DNA from: Tolypeutes matacus
Taxonomy: Eukaryota > Chordata > Mammalia > Cingulata > Chlamyphoridae
Reading direction: 5' to 3'
DNA length: 64,000 bases
Assembly: GCA_026826555.1 (NCBI GenBank)
Contig: JAKSZT010053764.1
Coordinates: forward strand, 17,451,555 to 17,515,554
Shown here: positions 45,602-56,854 of the stretch, piece by piece
Position numbering within the stretch: position 1 is the first letter of the stretch
Layout: the number at the start of each line of letters is the position of its first letter
Program-made: the position numbers and the translations under genes
Notes under the pieces: model-generated
The model's database searches: none
The model's input: only the letters and a program-made list of their open reading frames with translations
Told to the model about the DNA's origin: nothing

Positions 45602-46773
45602 AATAGAAGATGAGCAGACAGCCTGTGCAAACAATGGGGGTGGGGGGGTGGGGAGAAATAAATAAATTAAATAATTAAAAAAAAAAAAATGAAGCAGCAT
45701 GGTACTGGCGTAAAGACAGACACATTAACCAATGGAACTGAATCCAGAACTCAGAAATAGACCCTCACGTCTACAGTCAAATGAATTTTGACAAGGCAGT
45801 CAGGCCTTCCTAGCTGGGCCAGAACAGTCTATTCAGCAAATGATGCTGGGAGAACTGGATATCCATACCCAAAAGAAAGAAAGAGGACCCCTGTCTCACA
45901 CCTTATACAAACAATAACTCAAAATGGATCAAGGATATAAAAGTGACAATCATAAAATTCCTAGAAGAAAATGTAGGAAAACGTCTTCAAGATCTTGTGG
46001 TAGGCGGTAGTTTCTTAAACTACCCAAACCACAAGCAACAAAGAAAAACTAGAGAAATGGGACCTCCTCAAAATTAAACACTTGTGCAACTCAAAGGACT
46101 TTGTCAAAAGGGTGAAAAGGCAGCTAACTTAATGGAGAAAATATTTGGCAACCACATACCCGATAAGGGAATATCCATGATATACAAAGAGATCATACAA
46201 TTCAACAATAAAAAGACAACCTACCCCATTAAAAATGGGCAAAAGACTTGAAGAGAAAGTTGTCCAAAGAAAAAATACAAATGGCAAAGAAACACATGAA
46301 AAAATGTTCAGCATCGTTAGCAATTAGGGAAATGCAAATGAAAACTACAATGTAATATATCATTTCACATCTATTAGATTGACCCCTATTAAAAAGCTGG
46401 AAAACCATAAATGTTGGAGAGGATGTGGAGAGATAGGAATGCCTATTCACTGTTGGTGGGAATGTAGAATGGTACAGCCACTGTGGAAGACTGTTTGGCA
46501 GTTCCTAAGGAAGTTGAATATAGAATTGTATGAGACCTGGCAATACCATTACGAGGTATATATCCAGAAGAATTGAGAGTAGAGACTCAGACAGACATCT
46601 GGACACTGATGTTCATAGCAGCATTGTTCACAATTGCCAAAAGTTGGAAAAAACCCAGGTATCCATCAACTGATGAATGTATAAACAAATTGTGTATATA
46701 CACAATGGAATATTATGAAACAGTAAGAAGAAATGAAGTTGTGAAGCATATGACAACATGGGTGAAACTGTAG
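42841..46773 (+). pseudogene. L1 ORF2 remnant with damaged catalytic motif
   Basis: Endonuclease (about 42841-43800), reverse transcriptase (about 43927-45290) and C-terminal part (about 46379-46773) are recognisable. The C-terminal Cys/His motif keeps its Cys residues at 46412-46426 and the H-C-W-W-E-C part at 46448-46465. At 44734-44745 the reverse-transcriptase tetrad reads F-A-D-M: one aspartate codon is missing. Frameshifts, stops and a 397-bp SINE also break it. Confidence 0.88.
45293..45689 (+). mobile_element. DAS-II-like two-headed SINE, full length, in L1 ORF2
   Basis: Both tRNA-like segments (GGAAGCAGATGTGGCTCAAG and GGGAGCGGAGGGGCTCAAG) are present, separated by GACACAACAA-type repeats and followed by two A-rich tracts. 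It splits ORF2 text ending VIKIA and resuming at an L1 C-terminal segment. Confidence 0.9.
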
Positions 46774-47455
46774 GACATTATGTTGAGTGAAGCAAGCCAG
46801 ACCCAAAAGGACAAATACTGTATTATTGCACTATTATGAACTACATTTATTGTGTAAACTCATGGAGTTAATAATTGGAATATAGGTCACCAGAAAATAG
46901 AAGGTGGGAAGAGAATGGAAAGCTGAGGTTTAATCTATGCGGAATTGGTATAAAGGTTGTTTGTAAATCTTTGGAAATGAATAGAAATGTTTAAAGCATA
47001 TCATGGTGTTTTTAACTAGCAGTGCTATTATATGGGTATGACAGTGGTTGAAAGAGAAAGTCTAAGGACATGTATTTTACTAGAAGGAAAGCTAAAAACT
47101 GTAACGTGGTACAGTATTTGACAGTAGAACTTCATGTAAAACACGAATATTGATGTATTGCATATATAAGACTGTTTTTACAAAATGTAAATACAAATAT
47201 ACTAGATAGAAGGAAAAAGAATAGCTGTTATGTACGGCAGGGGAATCAGAGATTGAAAGGTGATGAGTTTTGTTTGTTTTTTATTTATTTTTATTATTAT
47301 TGGAATAATGAAAGTGCTCTAAAAATGATTGAAGTGATGACTGCACAAATACGTGATTACAATGAATACCATAGATTGTACACTTCAGGTGGATTTCTGC
47401 TCTATTAATATGTACCAATAAAATTGATTTGTTAAAAACAAAAAAAAATATTGGG

Positions 47456-47640
47456 GTCATACTGCACTTACTATTCTGTACCCTTTTTTTAATCAATAAT
47501 TTGTGAATGTTTTCTTAGGTCCATAAGTATTCTTATGTGAGGCAATTTTTCATAGCTTCCTAGTATTCTATTTGGTGAACTACTATAATTTGTTTGGCCA
47601 ATCATTTTCCTTTTTTGGGGGCATTTAAGTGATGTATCAG
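47456..47640 (-). mobile_element. Old interspersed repeat, right part
   Basis: Continues the repeat at 40610-40760 on the far side of the L1 (TTAATCAATAATTTGTGAAT, TAGTATTCTATTTGGTGAAC). Confidence 0.5.
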
Positions 47641-48070
47641 TTGGAGTCCAGTCAGGAAAACAAACCACACCAGAAATATTTAGTGTGAAAAATTGGTTAA
47701 ACGGTATTGGAGGACTGAAAGGTAAAAGGAGAACACTGAAGCAACAGAGATGGTAGCTGCAGGAAGGAGCTTCCTCCCCTAGGGCTGGGGGAACAAAGGG
47801 AAGGGATTGGGGTCATCAAGAATGTAGAAGATTGGAGAGACCCCGTAGAAAGGGGACCCAATTCTTTGGGGGAGAAGATGCTTCCTGGGTGGTGCTGTAC
47901 CTCAGGGATAGAGGAGAGACTCTGTAGAGCTGGTACTCAGACCTGGATGGAAGGACAGTGTTCATTTTTGGTGCTTCAGGAATCTGTGGGGCTAGACTCA
48001 GATCACTGAGGAGGGGGTTCTGGCTGGCTGGTGCTGTATGTCTGAGGGGTAAATGATGAGGCTAGTTCTG
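47641..48070. mobile_element. Unclassified LTR-like repeat
   Basis: CAGTTGGAGTCCAGTCAGG followed by AAACAAACCACACCAGAAAT reads like the end of an old LTR family. The rest is G-rich and not classifiable by eye. Confidence 0.35.
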
Positions 48071-48184
48071 GGATTATGGAGGATAAAAACCCTGTAAATG
48101 AACTATCTGCTGCTGCCAAGGTAAAGAATGGTTATTTTCTTATAATAAGTTTCTTGAAGTAAAATTGCTGGGCCTGAGTGTTTG

Positions 48185-48305
48185 CCATATCCTTCCTTCC
48201 TCCCTTCCTTCCTCTCTCACTCCCTCCCTTCCTTCCTTCTTTTCCTTGTTCCTTCCTTTCTCTCCCTTTTTTCCTTCTTCTCACTCTCTCTCCATCGTTT
48301 CCTTC
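48185..48305. repeat. (CCTT)n / (CTTT)n simple repeat
   Basis: About 120 bp of almost pure pyrimidine on the plus strand, with CCTT and CCCT units. Confidence 0.9.
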
Positions 48306-48512
48306 CTGGTTGTGACTCGGGAGAAGAAGGGAAGGGGTCTGATGCTTTCCAACTTTCCCCTAAGTGAACAAATGTCACTGTTATTAATTGAAATATATTA
48401 TTCTAGCAAGTTATAAACACAAGTGATGATAAGGTAAACTGGAAAAAATTGAGTAGAGAAATGCCCTTTCTTAAGTTTTTTTTTTTTTTTTTTTTCCCTC
48501 CTTTGGTAATTT

Positions 48513-49931
48513 TTTAAAATATATATATATTTCAAGATACTTAGATTACATAAATATTACACAAAAAATATTGGGATTCCCATATGCCCCACTCTCCACA
48601 CCTCCCACACCCTCCCACATAAACAACATCCTACATTAGTGTGGCACATTCATTGCAATTGATAAATGCATCCTGGGGCACTGCCACTGAGCATGGACCA
48701 TAATTCACATTTTAGTTAACACTCTCTCCCACACAACTCTGCAGGTCATGGGAAGATATAAAATGGCCTATATCATTCAGGATAATTTGTCATTCAGGAC
48801 AATTCCCAAGTCCCAAAAAAGCCCCCATATTACACCTGTTTTTCCCTTTCCCTGCTCTCAGAGCCTCCAGTGGCCACTGCCTCCACATCAATTTTGTAAT
48901 TTCTTCCATTGCTAGAATCACAAGTCTATAGTAGAATACCAGTAAGTCCACTCTAGTCCATAGTTCATTCCCTAGTTCTGAGGATTCTGGTATGGTGATG
49001 TCCACTTCACCTCTAATTGTGAGGGGGCTTCGATCCCATACAGCCAATGGATGGGACTCTCTTGCTTGCAGTGGTAGGCTCTCTCGTTTTTTTATTTTTT
49101 TATTTTTATTTTTTTTTAAAGATTTTATTTATTTATTCATTTATCCCCCCCTTGCTGCTTGTGCTCGCTGGGTCAGCTAACCACGCCGTGCAGGCAGGCT
49201 TGCCTTCACCAGGAGGCCCCGGGAACCGAACACAGGGCCTCCCATATGGTAAACGGGAGTCCTACTGATTGAGCCACAGCTGCTTCCCACTCTCTCGTTT
49301 TTTTAGTATGGTGGTTGTCAATCCTCTCCTCCTTGTTAGTTGTCCTGGGTGAGTCCAATGAACTGGAGAGTAGCTGTTGCAACTCTGCTGAGGCTCAGGG
49401 CCCATAGGGCACATGGACAGCCCAAAGATTCCAGTTTCTTGGACATACACCTACGAGCTCCAGCACCAATTATAGGTTTAAATAGAAGGGACAAATGAGC
49501 CATGTGTAGGGAAGCCGTAACTAAGTCCAACTCTGTCACTCTCAGGAGCACAAACTGCAAAGTAGGGCCCACTGGCAAGGCACCAAACTCCAGAGCTGTC
49601 TTCTCTGACCATAGGACCTGGGTGTCTCCAGAGCACTCAGGAGCCCCACTACTTGGGGGTAGTATCCACTTTGGTAGTCTATGAGATCCTGCTGAGACGT
49701 GCATAAGTGTTACCTCTGAGATGACTTCCCGACTCACTTTGAAGTCTCTTAGCCATATAAATTCATTTGTCTTTACCATTTCTCCCTTTTACTTGAGGGC
49801 TTTTTCCAGTTGCATTGCTAGTTGGTGTTGGTAGTGATCCCTCGGTGACAGGGAGGTTCATCCTCAGGAGTCATGTCCCATGCTGGGGGGATGGTAATGC
49901 ATTTATATGCTGATTTTGGCTTAGAGAGAGG
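48513..49931 (-). mobile_element. Family X retroposon, long copy B
   Basis: Flanked by a perfect 14-bp target duplication TCCTTTGGTAATTT (48499-48512 and 49932-49945). It aligns with copy A along its length and extends about 40 bp further at the 5' end (right side). The A-rich 3' end is at 48513-48530. About 1.2 kb without the DAS at 49092-49288. A 147-codon frame on the minus strand (49779-49336) is discussed under rejected items. A full-length or near full-length member. Confidence 0.85.
49092..49288 (-). mobile_element. DAS-III SINE
   Basis: Reverse tRNA-like head (GGGAAGCAGCTGTGGCTCAA), GC-rich body and ATAAATAAA tail, with CTCTCTCGTTTTT-like flanks on both sides. Inserted in family X copy B. 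Confidence 0.9.
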
Positions 49932-50039
49932 TCCTTTGGTAATTTCTGAGACATTTCAACTTCTTACTTAGTTAAAGTTCAATTACTTATAGTTATATTT
50001 GGATTGAATTTTGTTCTCTTTTTAAATTTCCTTTTTAAA

Positions 50040-50230
50040 ATTCTTTCTCTCTCTCTCCTCCCTCCCCCTCTTTGTTTCTTTCTTTCTCTCCTTCCTTCTT
50101 TCCTTCCTTCCTTCCTTCCTTCCTTCCTTCCTTCCTTCCTCCCTCCCCCCCCTCCCCCCCCCCCCCCCCCCCCTCCCCTCCCCTCCCCTCCCCCCGCCCT
50201 TCCTTCTTCTCTTCGCTTTGCTTCTTTCTT
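50040..50230. repeat. Polypyrimidine simple repeat (CTTT/CCTT/C-run) at the exon 7 acceptor
   Basis: About 190 bp of CT, CTTT and CCTT units plus a run of about 20 C between 50144 and 50172, ending only a few bases before the exon 7 acceptor AG (50234-50235). It serves as, or displaces, the normal polypyrimidine tract. Confidence 0.92.
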
Positions 50231-50235
50231 TTCAG

Positions 50236-50475
50236 GAAGAAATACTTAAGTCACAAAGGCCTTTATCTACATCACATGGACCAGTATTCCCCTTAAATAA
50301 TATAAAGGTGAAGCCAAAGGAGAATAATCTCAACAGGCTGCCCAAAGACCTGCAATTTCAGGCGCCCTCTCCACATCCCACCAGGCGTCTCTTCCAGGAC
50401 CAGCCAACTCACTTGAACTTTGGAAATAATTTCAAAATCTCTGGAGAAATCAAACCTCCATTTGTAGTTAGACAC
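50236..50475 (+). CDS. SPATA6L: SPATA6L coding exon 7
   Basis: A 240-nt, phase 0-0 exon (80 codons) beginning EEILKSQRPLSTSHGPVFPL and ending KPPFVVRH. Acceptor CTTTTCAG|GAA, donor CAC|GTGAGC. It matches the middle, Pro/Ser/Asn-rich part of SPATA6L (PKENNLNRLPK; FGNNFKISG), which is outside the N-terminal domain and probably disordered. No stop or frameshift. Confidence 0.95.
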
Positions 50476-51181
50476 GTGAGCTCAAAATTGTTTTTCAGAG
50501 TCCTTTGGAATGGTGAGGGTGTGGATGAGGGTGGAATAAAGGAAGGTTAAGCCATTAAAAATGGGTAATATTAAATAAAGAGGGAATTCTAATTGAATAA
50601 TTATGCAAAGCCATGGTGCAGACATCTGGATGCTTGGCACTATGTTGACTAAACATCTGGATGACTGACTGAAATTTTCACTTCATTCCTAGATGTTATA
50701 GTTTCTCTAAGACAAACTTAAATCATTAATTCATGCCAATCCCTAAATATAGAGTTTAGTAAAAATAACCACTTTTTCATTTAGAATAAATTCCTCTAAT
50801 AGGTAACATTATTTCCTTCAATGCAATAATTTCAGAAAAGTTTGGCCTTAGCACTTTCATTTAATGATTGTCATTGAGACTAGAGGGCAAGGAATGTTTT
50901 CTTTTTACTGTGACCATATCCATTGAACTGTTAACTGTAATAACCAAAATAAAAAGTCCTTCCACCAGGGAGTGGTTCTCAATCATCCCATTTTTCTCTA
51001 CAACAAACTAATAAAAAGTCAGAGATCACCAGACTGTATTAAAAAAAAAGAAAAGATCCAATTATATGTTACCTATCAGAGACACAGCTATGTTGAAAGT
51101 GAAAAATATATACCATGCAAACTAACCATAAAAGAGCTGCAAGAGCTATCTTAACATCAGACAAAATGGGCATTAAGACAA
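50476..51181 (+). other. Intron, nothing recognised
   Basis: Unique-looking intron; a stretch near 50985-51175 with ATAAAAAGTCAGAGATCACC and AAGTGAAAAATATATACCATGC weakly resembles L1 ORF2. No gene seen. Confidence 0.35.
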
Positions 51182-51400
51182 TATATTAGTTTGTTATGCT
51201 ACATAATAAAGTGTCACTAACTTAGTGACTTAAAACAACACACATTTATTATCTCAAAGTTTGTGTGGCTTGGGTGTCTGGGCACACAGCTGGATCTTCT
51301 GATTTGGGTCTCATAAGGCTGAAGTCAAGATGTCAGCCCAGGTTGGGTTCTCATCAGAGGCTTGAATGAGGAAGAATCCTCTTGATATTCCGAGATAAGG
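51182..51400 (-). mobile_element. MaLR/LTR-like fragment, antisense
   Basis: TTAGTTTGTTATGCTACATA, TAGTGACTTAAAACAACACA and CACATTTATTATCTCAAAG resemble the reversed end of a MaLR-type LTR. Subfamily uncertain. Confidence 0.5.
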
Positions 51401-51679
51401 GTATATCTGGGATCCCTTGTGTTCTTGGCAATCAGAACTAAATCAAGTAAAATTTCAGTGACATAAAAGCCATGATGTATTTTAATATATGGATCACCAA
51501 ACTAGATGTTAGAAGACTTGGATTCCTGGCACTGCCACTAAACTTAAGTCTCAATTTTGTCATATAGAGCATGAAAAATTTTGAATGAATGTTCTTTAGG
51601 GCCTGTTACAAATGAAAAAAAAAAAAAAGATTCTGTGATCTCCAAGGTTTGATGGTGAGACTCCATAAGACAACAACAA

Positions 51680-51895
51680 CAATAGCTACTATAAATTTAT
51701 GCGCTTCTAATAGGTGCCAGGTGCTGTGTTTTTATATAGCATCTCTAATCCTTAATAAGATGGGCACCATTACTCTACTGTGCATGTGAGGAAATTTAGA
51801 AAGATTAGCTTGAGTATGCTCACACCAGCTGACAAATAGCAAAGCTGGGATGAAATCACCATTTTATCTGACCAGTGCTCTTTCCATACCAGTCT
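51680..51895 (-). mobile_element. MIR SINE, antisense
   Basis: GTGCCAGGTGCTGTGTTTTT, AAGATGGGCACCATTACTC, GTGAGGAAATTTAGAAAG and AAAGCTGGGATGAAATCACC follow MIR in reverse. Confidence 0.8.
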
Positions 51896-52419
51896 CCTTC
51901 TTGTAACTTATGTATCATCATAGATTAAATTATATTCATTTCCTAGAGTCATTGCCAGGAAACTCCTATAAAGGAGTCTGGCTGTGAGGGCTTGCTCAAA
52001 AATGTCAGCAGTGTCAGTCAGCTCTGTTTTTAATTTCTGAGAATTATTGATAGAGTGTGCTATCATAACTCACCATTATTCAGAAGGTCCTGTGAACTGA
52101 CGGGTTGAAAACATAACAAAGGCTGGCATATACTCTGTACTAATTTAAAGCTAAAGCTTCAGCAGTTTTAAAGAAAACTGCTTGAGTTTTCTTAATGAGT
52201 TTGTTGCTCAATGGCCATACTTTGAAGAGCAGGAAAAGTGTGCCTGCAGGAAGAAGCAATGGTATGCTATACTCAAAAGCTCTTAATTAAATTCATTTTA
52301 GGTATAGCCCTTAGGAAGTAGTGGTTTAATTCAATCACATTAGTTCTCTTAGTCTCTGTAATTTTTTTTTTTACTAGAATGGAAGCAATGTAAAATATAG
52401 AAAAGTTCAAGAAAAAATT
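51896..52419 (+). other. Intron, nothing recognised
   Basis: Unique-looking intron, no gene or nameable repeat. Confidence 0.4.
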
Positions 52420-52640
52420 ATTTGTAGGTTCACCAGCATAAAAAAATCAGTTTTGTGTGTTTTGATACATTTTCTTCTACCTTTATTTATATTCATAAGC
52501 TTTATTTTTCCACAAAGTTGCAATTATACTGTATGTATAGATTAGTTTCCCGATATTTTGCAATTAACATTATATTAAAAGTATTTTCCTTTATTTCATA
52601 CTCTTAATGAACACCACTTCATGTTCTAGTCAATTACTTA
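52420..52640 (-). mobile_element. Old interspersed repeat
   Basis: Resembles the ancient family seen at 40610 and 62170 (TTTGATACATTTTCTTCTAC; TATGTATAGATTAG; TTTCATACTCTTAATGAAC). Weak. Confidence 0.35.
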
Positions 52641-53907
52641 ATTCTCCAGAATATTAACTATTGATATTATTGCCAGGTTGATATTTTGACTTAAAGTCAT
52701 TACTGGTGATGTTTTTGCATTGTCTAAGACACAGGATATGAAATAAAGTGTGGTAAATCTCAAAATCAATGTGCTATTGAGATGACTGTATGTAAAGAGA
52801 ACTGAGTTGCTATTTGCCTACACAGAACCGCTATTTTCTTCATGGTGAACTGTATGAAAATGTCTGGCAAAAATCTAGCAATTAATTCTTAAACATGGCT
52901 CCATAAAAGTACTATTGGTCTCTGTTACTCCATTGGATAGAACTTTAGTCCTTGCCATTATGGACTAAATAACCTTTAAATCTTGGTAGCTTTCTTAGGG
53001 AATTAAAACTTGCTTGGTGTTTATTTTTATTTATTTTATTTAACAAATTCTTATATAGCCCTTATTAGGGACTAAGCTCTTTTCTAAGTGCTTTATACAT
53101 AATAACTCTTTTATTTAGCCAGATTTCCTGATACTATCTCTTTTTTAAAAATAGAAGCATTAAAATTTAGAGAATCTGATGTTGTAAAGGCTGTAAATTC
53201 AAATCAATGTATTTCTTGAAGTAGAATGAATCTGCCTTGAAATTAAAAAAAAAAAAACAACCATAAATGAATAAAGTAAAACAAACAAACAAACAAAAAA
53301 CAAAAAATCCCCAACAACTTTATGCCCTCATTCTGGAAGGATTCCTATTTCAAGTATTTTGACCTGTTTACATATCATGTTGCCAAGTTTCATTTGGAAA
53401 ATACAGTCACCTTAGGTAAAATAATACAGTCATCACTGTTTTTTTTTTTTTTTCCTCAAGCATATAGATGCTCAGAATGGAAGGGAATGTGGAAGGCTAA
53501 AGTGCCACCTTGTGATAATCCCTTACCTTCAGAGAGGAGCCCACCTAGGTCAGCACCACCCACTCAGTTTAGGATCATATAACTGTCCTGTTTTAAAAGA
53601 TTTTAAAATAAATCTCTACTTCCTCTTTTTTTGTGCTGGTCACTTACCAGTTGCTAGAATATAATTAATTGTGTCTAACTTTAATTCTGTATGCTCACAT
53701 TTAGCCCATATCCTTGTGTTCTTGCCTCAGTGGAGCACAGGTTCCCATATTGGCCATAGCATTTAACATATTTGAAGACTAATTTCGGTTGTTTCCTAGC
53801 CTTCTCTTTTATAACCTGCATGGCCATGATTGAGGGGAAGAAAGGTGTGACAGTACTTAGTACTAGCTGTGGTGGATTCAAGTCTTATTTCTTTTCTTTA
53901 CTTCCAG
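52641..53907 (+). other. Intron, mostly unclassified
   Basis: AT-rich intron with a short (CAAA)n tract at about 53278-53300 and a poly-T at 53440-53454. The 86-codon frame at 53322-53582 has no splice context or family likeness. Confidence 0.4.
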
Positions 53908-54010
53908 GTGGACAGTGCAAAGCCCTTTGGTGAGAATATTTCAGAGCATCATTCCCTAAAGGCTAAAAGAAAATCCAAGTTTTCAAACTTTCCATTTCCA
54001 ATGAGAAGAG
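53908..54010 (+). CDS. SPATA6L: SPATA6L coding exon 8
   Basis: A 103-nt exon, phase 0 in and 1 out, encoding VDSAKPFGENISEHHSLKA, KRKSKFSNFPFPMRR and one base. Acceptor TACTTCCAG|GTG, donor AAGAG|GTACTT. The basic KAKRKSK stretch could be a nuclear or microtubule contact; that is speculation. Confidence 0.95.
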
Positions 54011-54464
54011 GTACTTGAGTTTCTTCTGTTATTCATGTACATTTCCTTATGGGAACTAATGCTTCCTACTTCTAAATCTTCTTTCATTCTGAGGAATCAC
54101 AAATTAATTTGAAAACTGTGGGCCTAATTCTCAAGTAGTTTCCAGAGGTGGAGTTTCCAGAGCGGTGTTCCCATGGAGAACTGAGAAGCTGTCGTTTGTG
54201 TTTCTCTGGCTATAGAAGGGGACTGAGTAGAGCTGCTAACCAAGTGTGCTTTGGATGGGTGGAAAAGCAGAGAGCAGCTTTGTCTTTGTGGTGTGAAATC
54301 CTTGCAAAAGCACCATTGATAGCCAACAAATAAGACTTGCCATTTTTCTGCATGAGAAAGAGCAGGGGATTGGTGGAGATCAGGAGACATAACATTTGCT
54401 TTACCAGATTCCATGTCACCCATGAGAGGAGCCAGCTCTCTCCGAAGCAGTTAGGTCAAGGCAG
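54011..54464 (+). other. Intron, nothing recognised
   Basis: Unique-looking intron. No gene or repeat recognised. Confidence 0.4.
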
Positions 54465-54467
54465 TGG

Positions 54468-54820
54468 GTCTCATACTTAGGTCTTGGGACACTTTTGCAT
54501 TCTTCAAAATTACTGAAGACCCAAAAGAGTTTTTGTTTATGTGGGTTTATTTATTAATATTTAATGTATTAGAAATTAAAACTAAGAAATTAAAAAAAAT
54601 ACAAGACTATACAAGCACACATTCCATTAACCAGCAGAGTAGTGATGTCATCACTCATCATGTAACTTCTAGAAAACTCCATTGTACAGTCATGAGAGAA
54701 AGTGAAAAAGACAAATCATGTCTTAGTATTATTATGAAAACAGATATGACCTTGCTGATCTCCTGAAAAGTTCTTGAGGACTCCTGGGGAGTCCTGGACC
54801 ATACATTGAGAGTCACTGGA
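54468..54820 (+). mobile_element. hAT-type DNA transposon fossil (non-autonomous)
   Basis: Starts CAGTGGGTCTCATACTTAGG and ends in TTGAGAGTCACTG, forming imperfect terminal inverted repeats of the CAGTGGTTCTCAA type found in mammalian hAT elements. The interior (GAAGACCCAAAAGAGTTTTT) fits a known MER-like family. Confidence 0.7.
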
Positions 54821-55526
54821 TTAAGACATGTTTTTGGAGGCCTTTACTTTTGTGATTGAAATACATGAGCTATATCAATAGGCAGTGAATTTCAGCCATT
54901 CCTGAACTTAATAAAAATTCCCAGGCTAGGAAAGAAATGATGGAAGACCATTCCCTTGCTTCCTGGTAGGACTAGACCTATACCATCCTTGGCAGCAGTG
55001 TTCCCTTCCTTAGGCTTAAAGGTTTATACTTTTAAGGGACTGCACAGTCTCTTGCTGTAACTTAAGCCACTGTTGTTGGATATTGGAGACTGTCTGACTA
55101 CAGCCGACCAAGGACAGAGCACAGGGTTTGAAGCAGAAAGTGCTTCATCATCTCTGACACTTAATTTAAGCCCTCTGAATTGAAAATCACCGTGTTGCCC
55201 TTAAAAGCAGCACTGTCTTCCCTATTACTGTGAAATCTCAAGCAACAGCCAAATGTCCTTTCCCAGGGAGGACAAGTCAGGCTTATTGCTGGTTCAGTTA
55301 TGATAGGGCTCATACACATTGGTCTAGGCCTTTGTCTTTTCTTTGTCCTGGCAGGTGGAGAACTAAAGTCTGAGAGAGGTGACAGCGTGTGTACAGGTCA
55401 CACACCAAGGTTTCGGCATACCTACATTTATGACGTTCAGACCTCTGGAGTCTCTGTAGTTTGTAAATCAGACCTTTGCTTAGATCACCTGTCAGCTGAT
55501 TCATCAAGGTCTGAGGTAGAATAAAG
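54821..55526 (+). other. Intron, nothing recognised
   Basis: Unique-looking intron. A 74-codon frame at 55300-55524 lacks exon signals and family likeness. Confidence 0.4.
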
Positions 55527-55805
55527 CAGAGCTTCTCAAATTTGAATGTGCATTTGAATCACCTGGGGATCTTGTTAAACTACAGATTCTGACTGAGTAG
55601 GTCTAGGGTAGTACCAGGTATGCTTCATTTTTTAAACTTTATTTATTTATTTATTTGAAGTACTGGGGCCGGGGATTGAACCCGGGACCTCGAATGTGGG
55701 AAGCCAGCACTCAACCACTGAGCCACATCAGCTCCCTGTGCTTCATTTTTAACAAGTTTCAGATGATGCCTGTGCTGTTGGTCCATAGATTGTATTCTGA
55801 GAAGC
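55527..55805 (+). mobile_element. MER5A-like hAT fossil split by a SINE
   Basis: GAGCTTCTCAAATTTGAATG, CACCTGGGGATCTTGTTAAA and TACAGATTCTGACTGAGTAG, then after the SINE AACAAGTTTCAGATGATGCC. This is the MER5A order. Confidence 0.8.
55633..55738 (-). mobile_element. Monomeric tRNA-type SINE
   Basis: A reverse tRNA-like head (GGGAGCTGATGTGGCTCA) with B box GGTTCAATCCCC-like text and an ATAAATAAAT tail. Target duplication TGCTTCATTTTT at 55621-55632 and 55739-55750. Confidence 0.88.
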
Positions 55806-56819
55806 AAGGGAATAAAGGCAAGTCCCCTGTGAAAGGGAGTGCTCCAAACCAGTATCAAGGGAAGCCACAGGGCAGGCTTGTGACTGTAGCTGAAAAGGGC
55901 CTAATTGCTGATTCCTGTCTAGCTGGGAGTGTGAGAGGAGAGCTTCTGGGACAAGATGGGCACACATATATGTGCATACCCTAAAGATCTGAAAATTACC
56001 AGCCATTAAAAAGCCCATTTGACATCTTCCTTCTTACTACCACTGGTGTGGGGAAATCAGCCTCCTAGGAAAAGCCCCTTGTCCATGCCTGAACTCCAGT
56101 CACACTGGGAGAAGCTGTGGTGTCTTAGAATAGCCTTGCAATACTCATTTCAAAACTATTTTTCAACCTGGAAAAGTCCGATTTAGTATTGGTTTTGTCT
56201 ATGTGTACTTATTACTTTATTCCTTACCATTTTCTGGCATTAGGTCTATTTACTTATAATTATTTAGGGTAATAATGATTTACATATTTGCTGCATTGTG
56301 TTTCCTTAAGCTCTTTTACATTCATTGTCTCAATTTAACATTTGTGTCTACCTTGGACAAGTATACTTTAGAGTTCCTGCGTAAATAGGATTCCATGAAA
56401 ACGAAATATATAATGAATGGCAGAAGAGGCATAGTATAAGAATTTTATCTTAGCCCCACATTGCTTTCTTTTAGACTTGAATACCAGGGCAAATACTAGT
56501 TTTCCTGGCTGCTTAAGGATTACTGAACTTGTTGTTTCACTTTAGATGCGTTTTTACCCTTCCCATTTCCATATATGCAGTCATTCATAATGTAATGCTC
56601 ATTGCTGACCCCAAGGGGACAGAAAAACCTATAGATAGAATTGCCATGACTCAAGAGAGACTTAAAACTGATAGAGTAATTTACAAGGAAGCATTTAAGT
56701 TCTTTAATAATTCATTCATTGTCTAATATTTTTGTGCTGCTGTGGAATAAATGTAACAGCAGTTTTAGGGGTAACTGGTAATAATGAGTCATTGAAACAC
56801 CTGTTCCTCTTTCTTCTAG
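55806..56819 (+). other. Intron, nothing recognised
   Basis: Unique-looking intron. No exon signal and no nameable repeat. Confidence 0.4.
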
Positions 56820-56854
56820 CTTCTTCTCTTGACAGCCTTGCAGCTAACGTCAAG
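56820..56854 (+). CDS. SPATA6L: SPATA6L coding exon 9 (35-nt micro-exon)
   Basis: A very short exon, phase 1 in and 0 out, encoding (A)SSLDSLAANVK with the base carried from exon 8. Acceptor TCTTTCTTCTAG|CTT, donor AAG|GTAATT. The peptide matches the human protein's SSLDSLAANVK exactly as I recall it. Confidence 0.93.

Larger units (their letters stand above)
40773..47443 (+). mobile_element. Near full-length L1 (6.67 kb), sense, with two DAS insertions
   Basis: Flanked by a 12-bp target duplication AAAAATATTGGG at 40761-40772 and 47444-47455. Order: 5' UTR (about 40773-41485), ORF1 (41494-42483), inter-ORF, ORF2 (about 42530-46773), 3' UTR (46774 to about 47443) with a short A-tail. SINEs at 42557-42839 and 45293-45689 interrupt ORF2. 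It shares its 3' UTR with the antisense L1 at 14077 and is clearly inactive. Confidence 0.93.

Noticed and set aside
49336..49779. A 147-codon minus-strand frame in family X copy B, with similar text in copy A (25047-25289)
   Set aside because: I compared the two copies codon by codon over about 70 codons. Differences fall mostly at first and second positions and change many residues, and copy A has frame breaks. This is neutral decay, not a maintained protein.
53322..53582. An 86-codon plus-strand frame between exons 7 and 8
   Set aside because: No acceptor/donor pair fits the SPATA6L phase, and there is no resemblance to the family. The frame crosses a poly-T.
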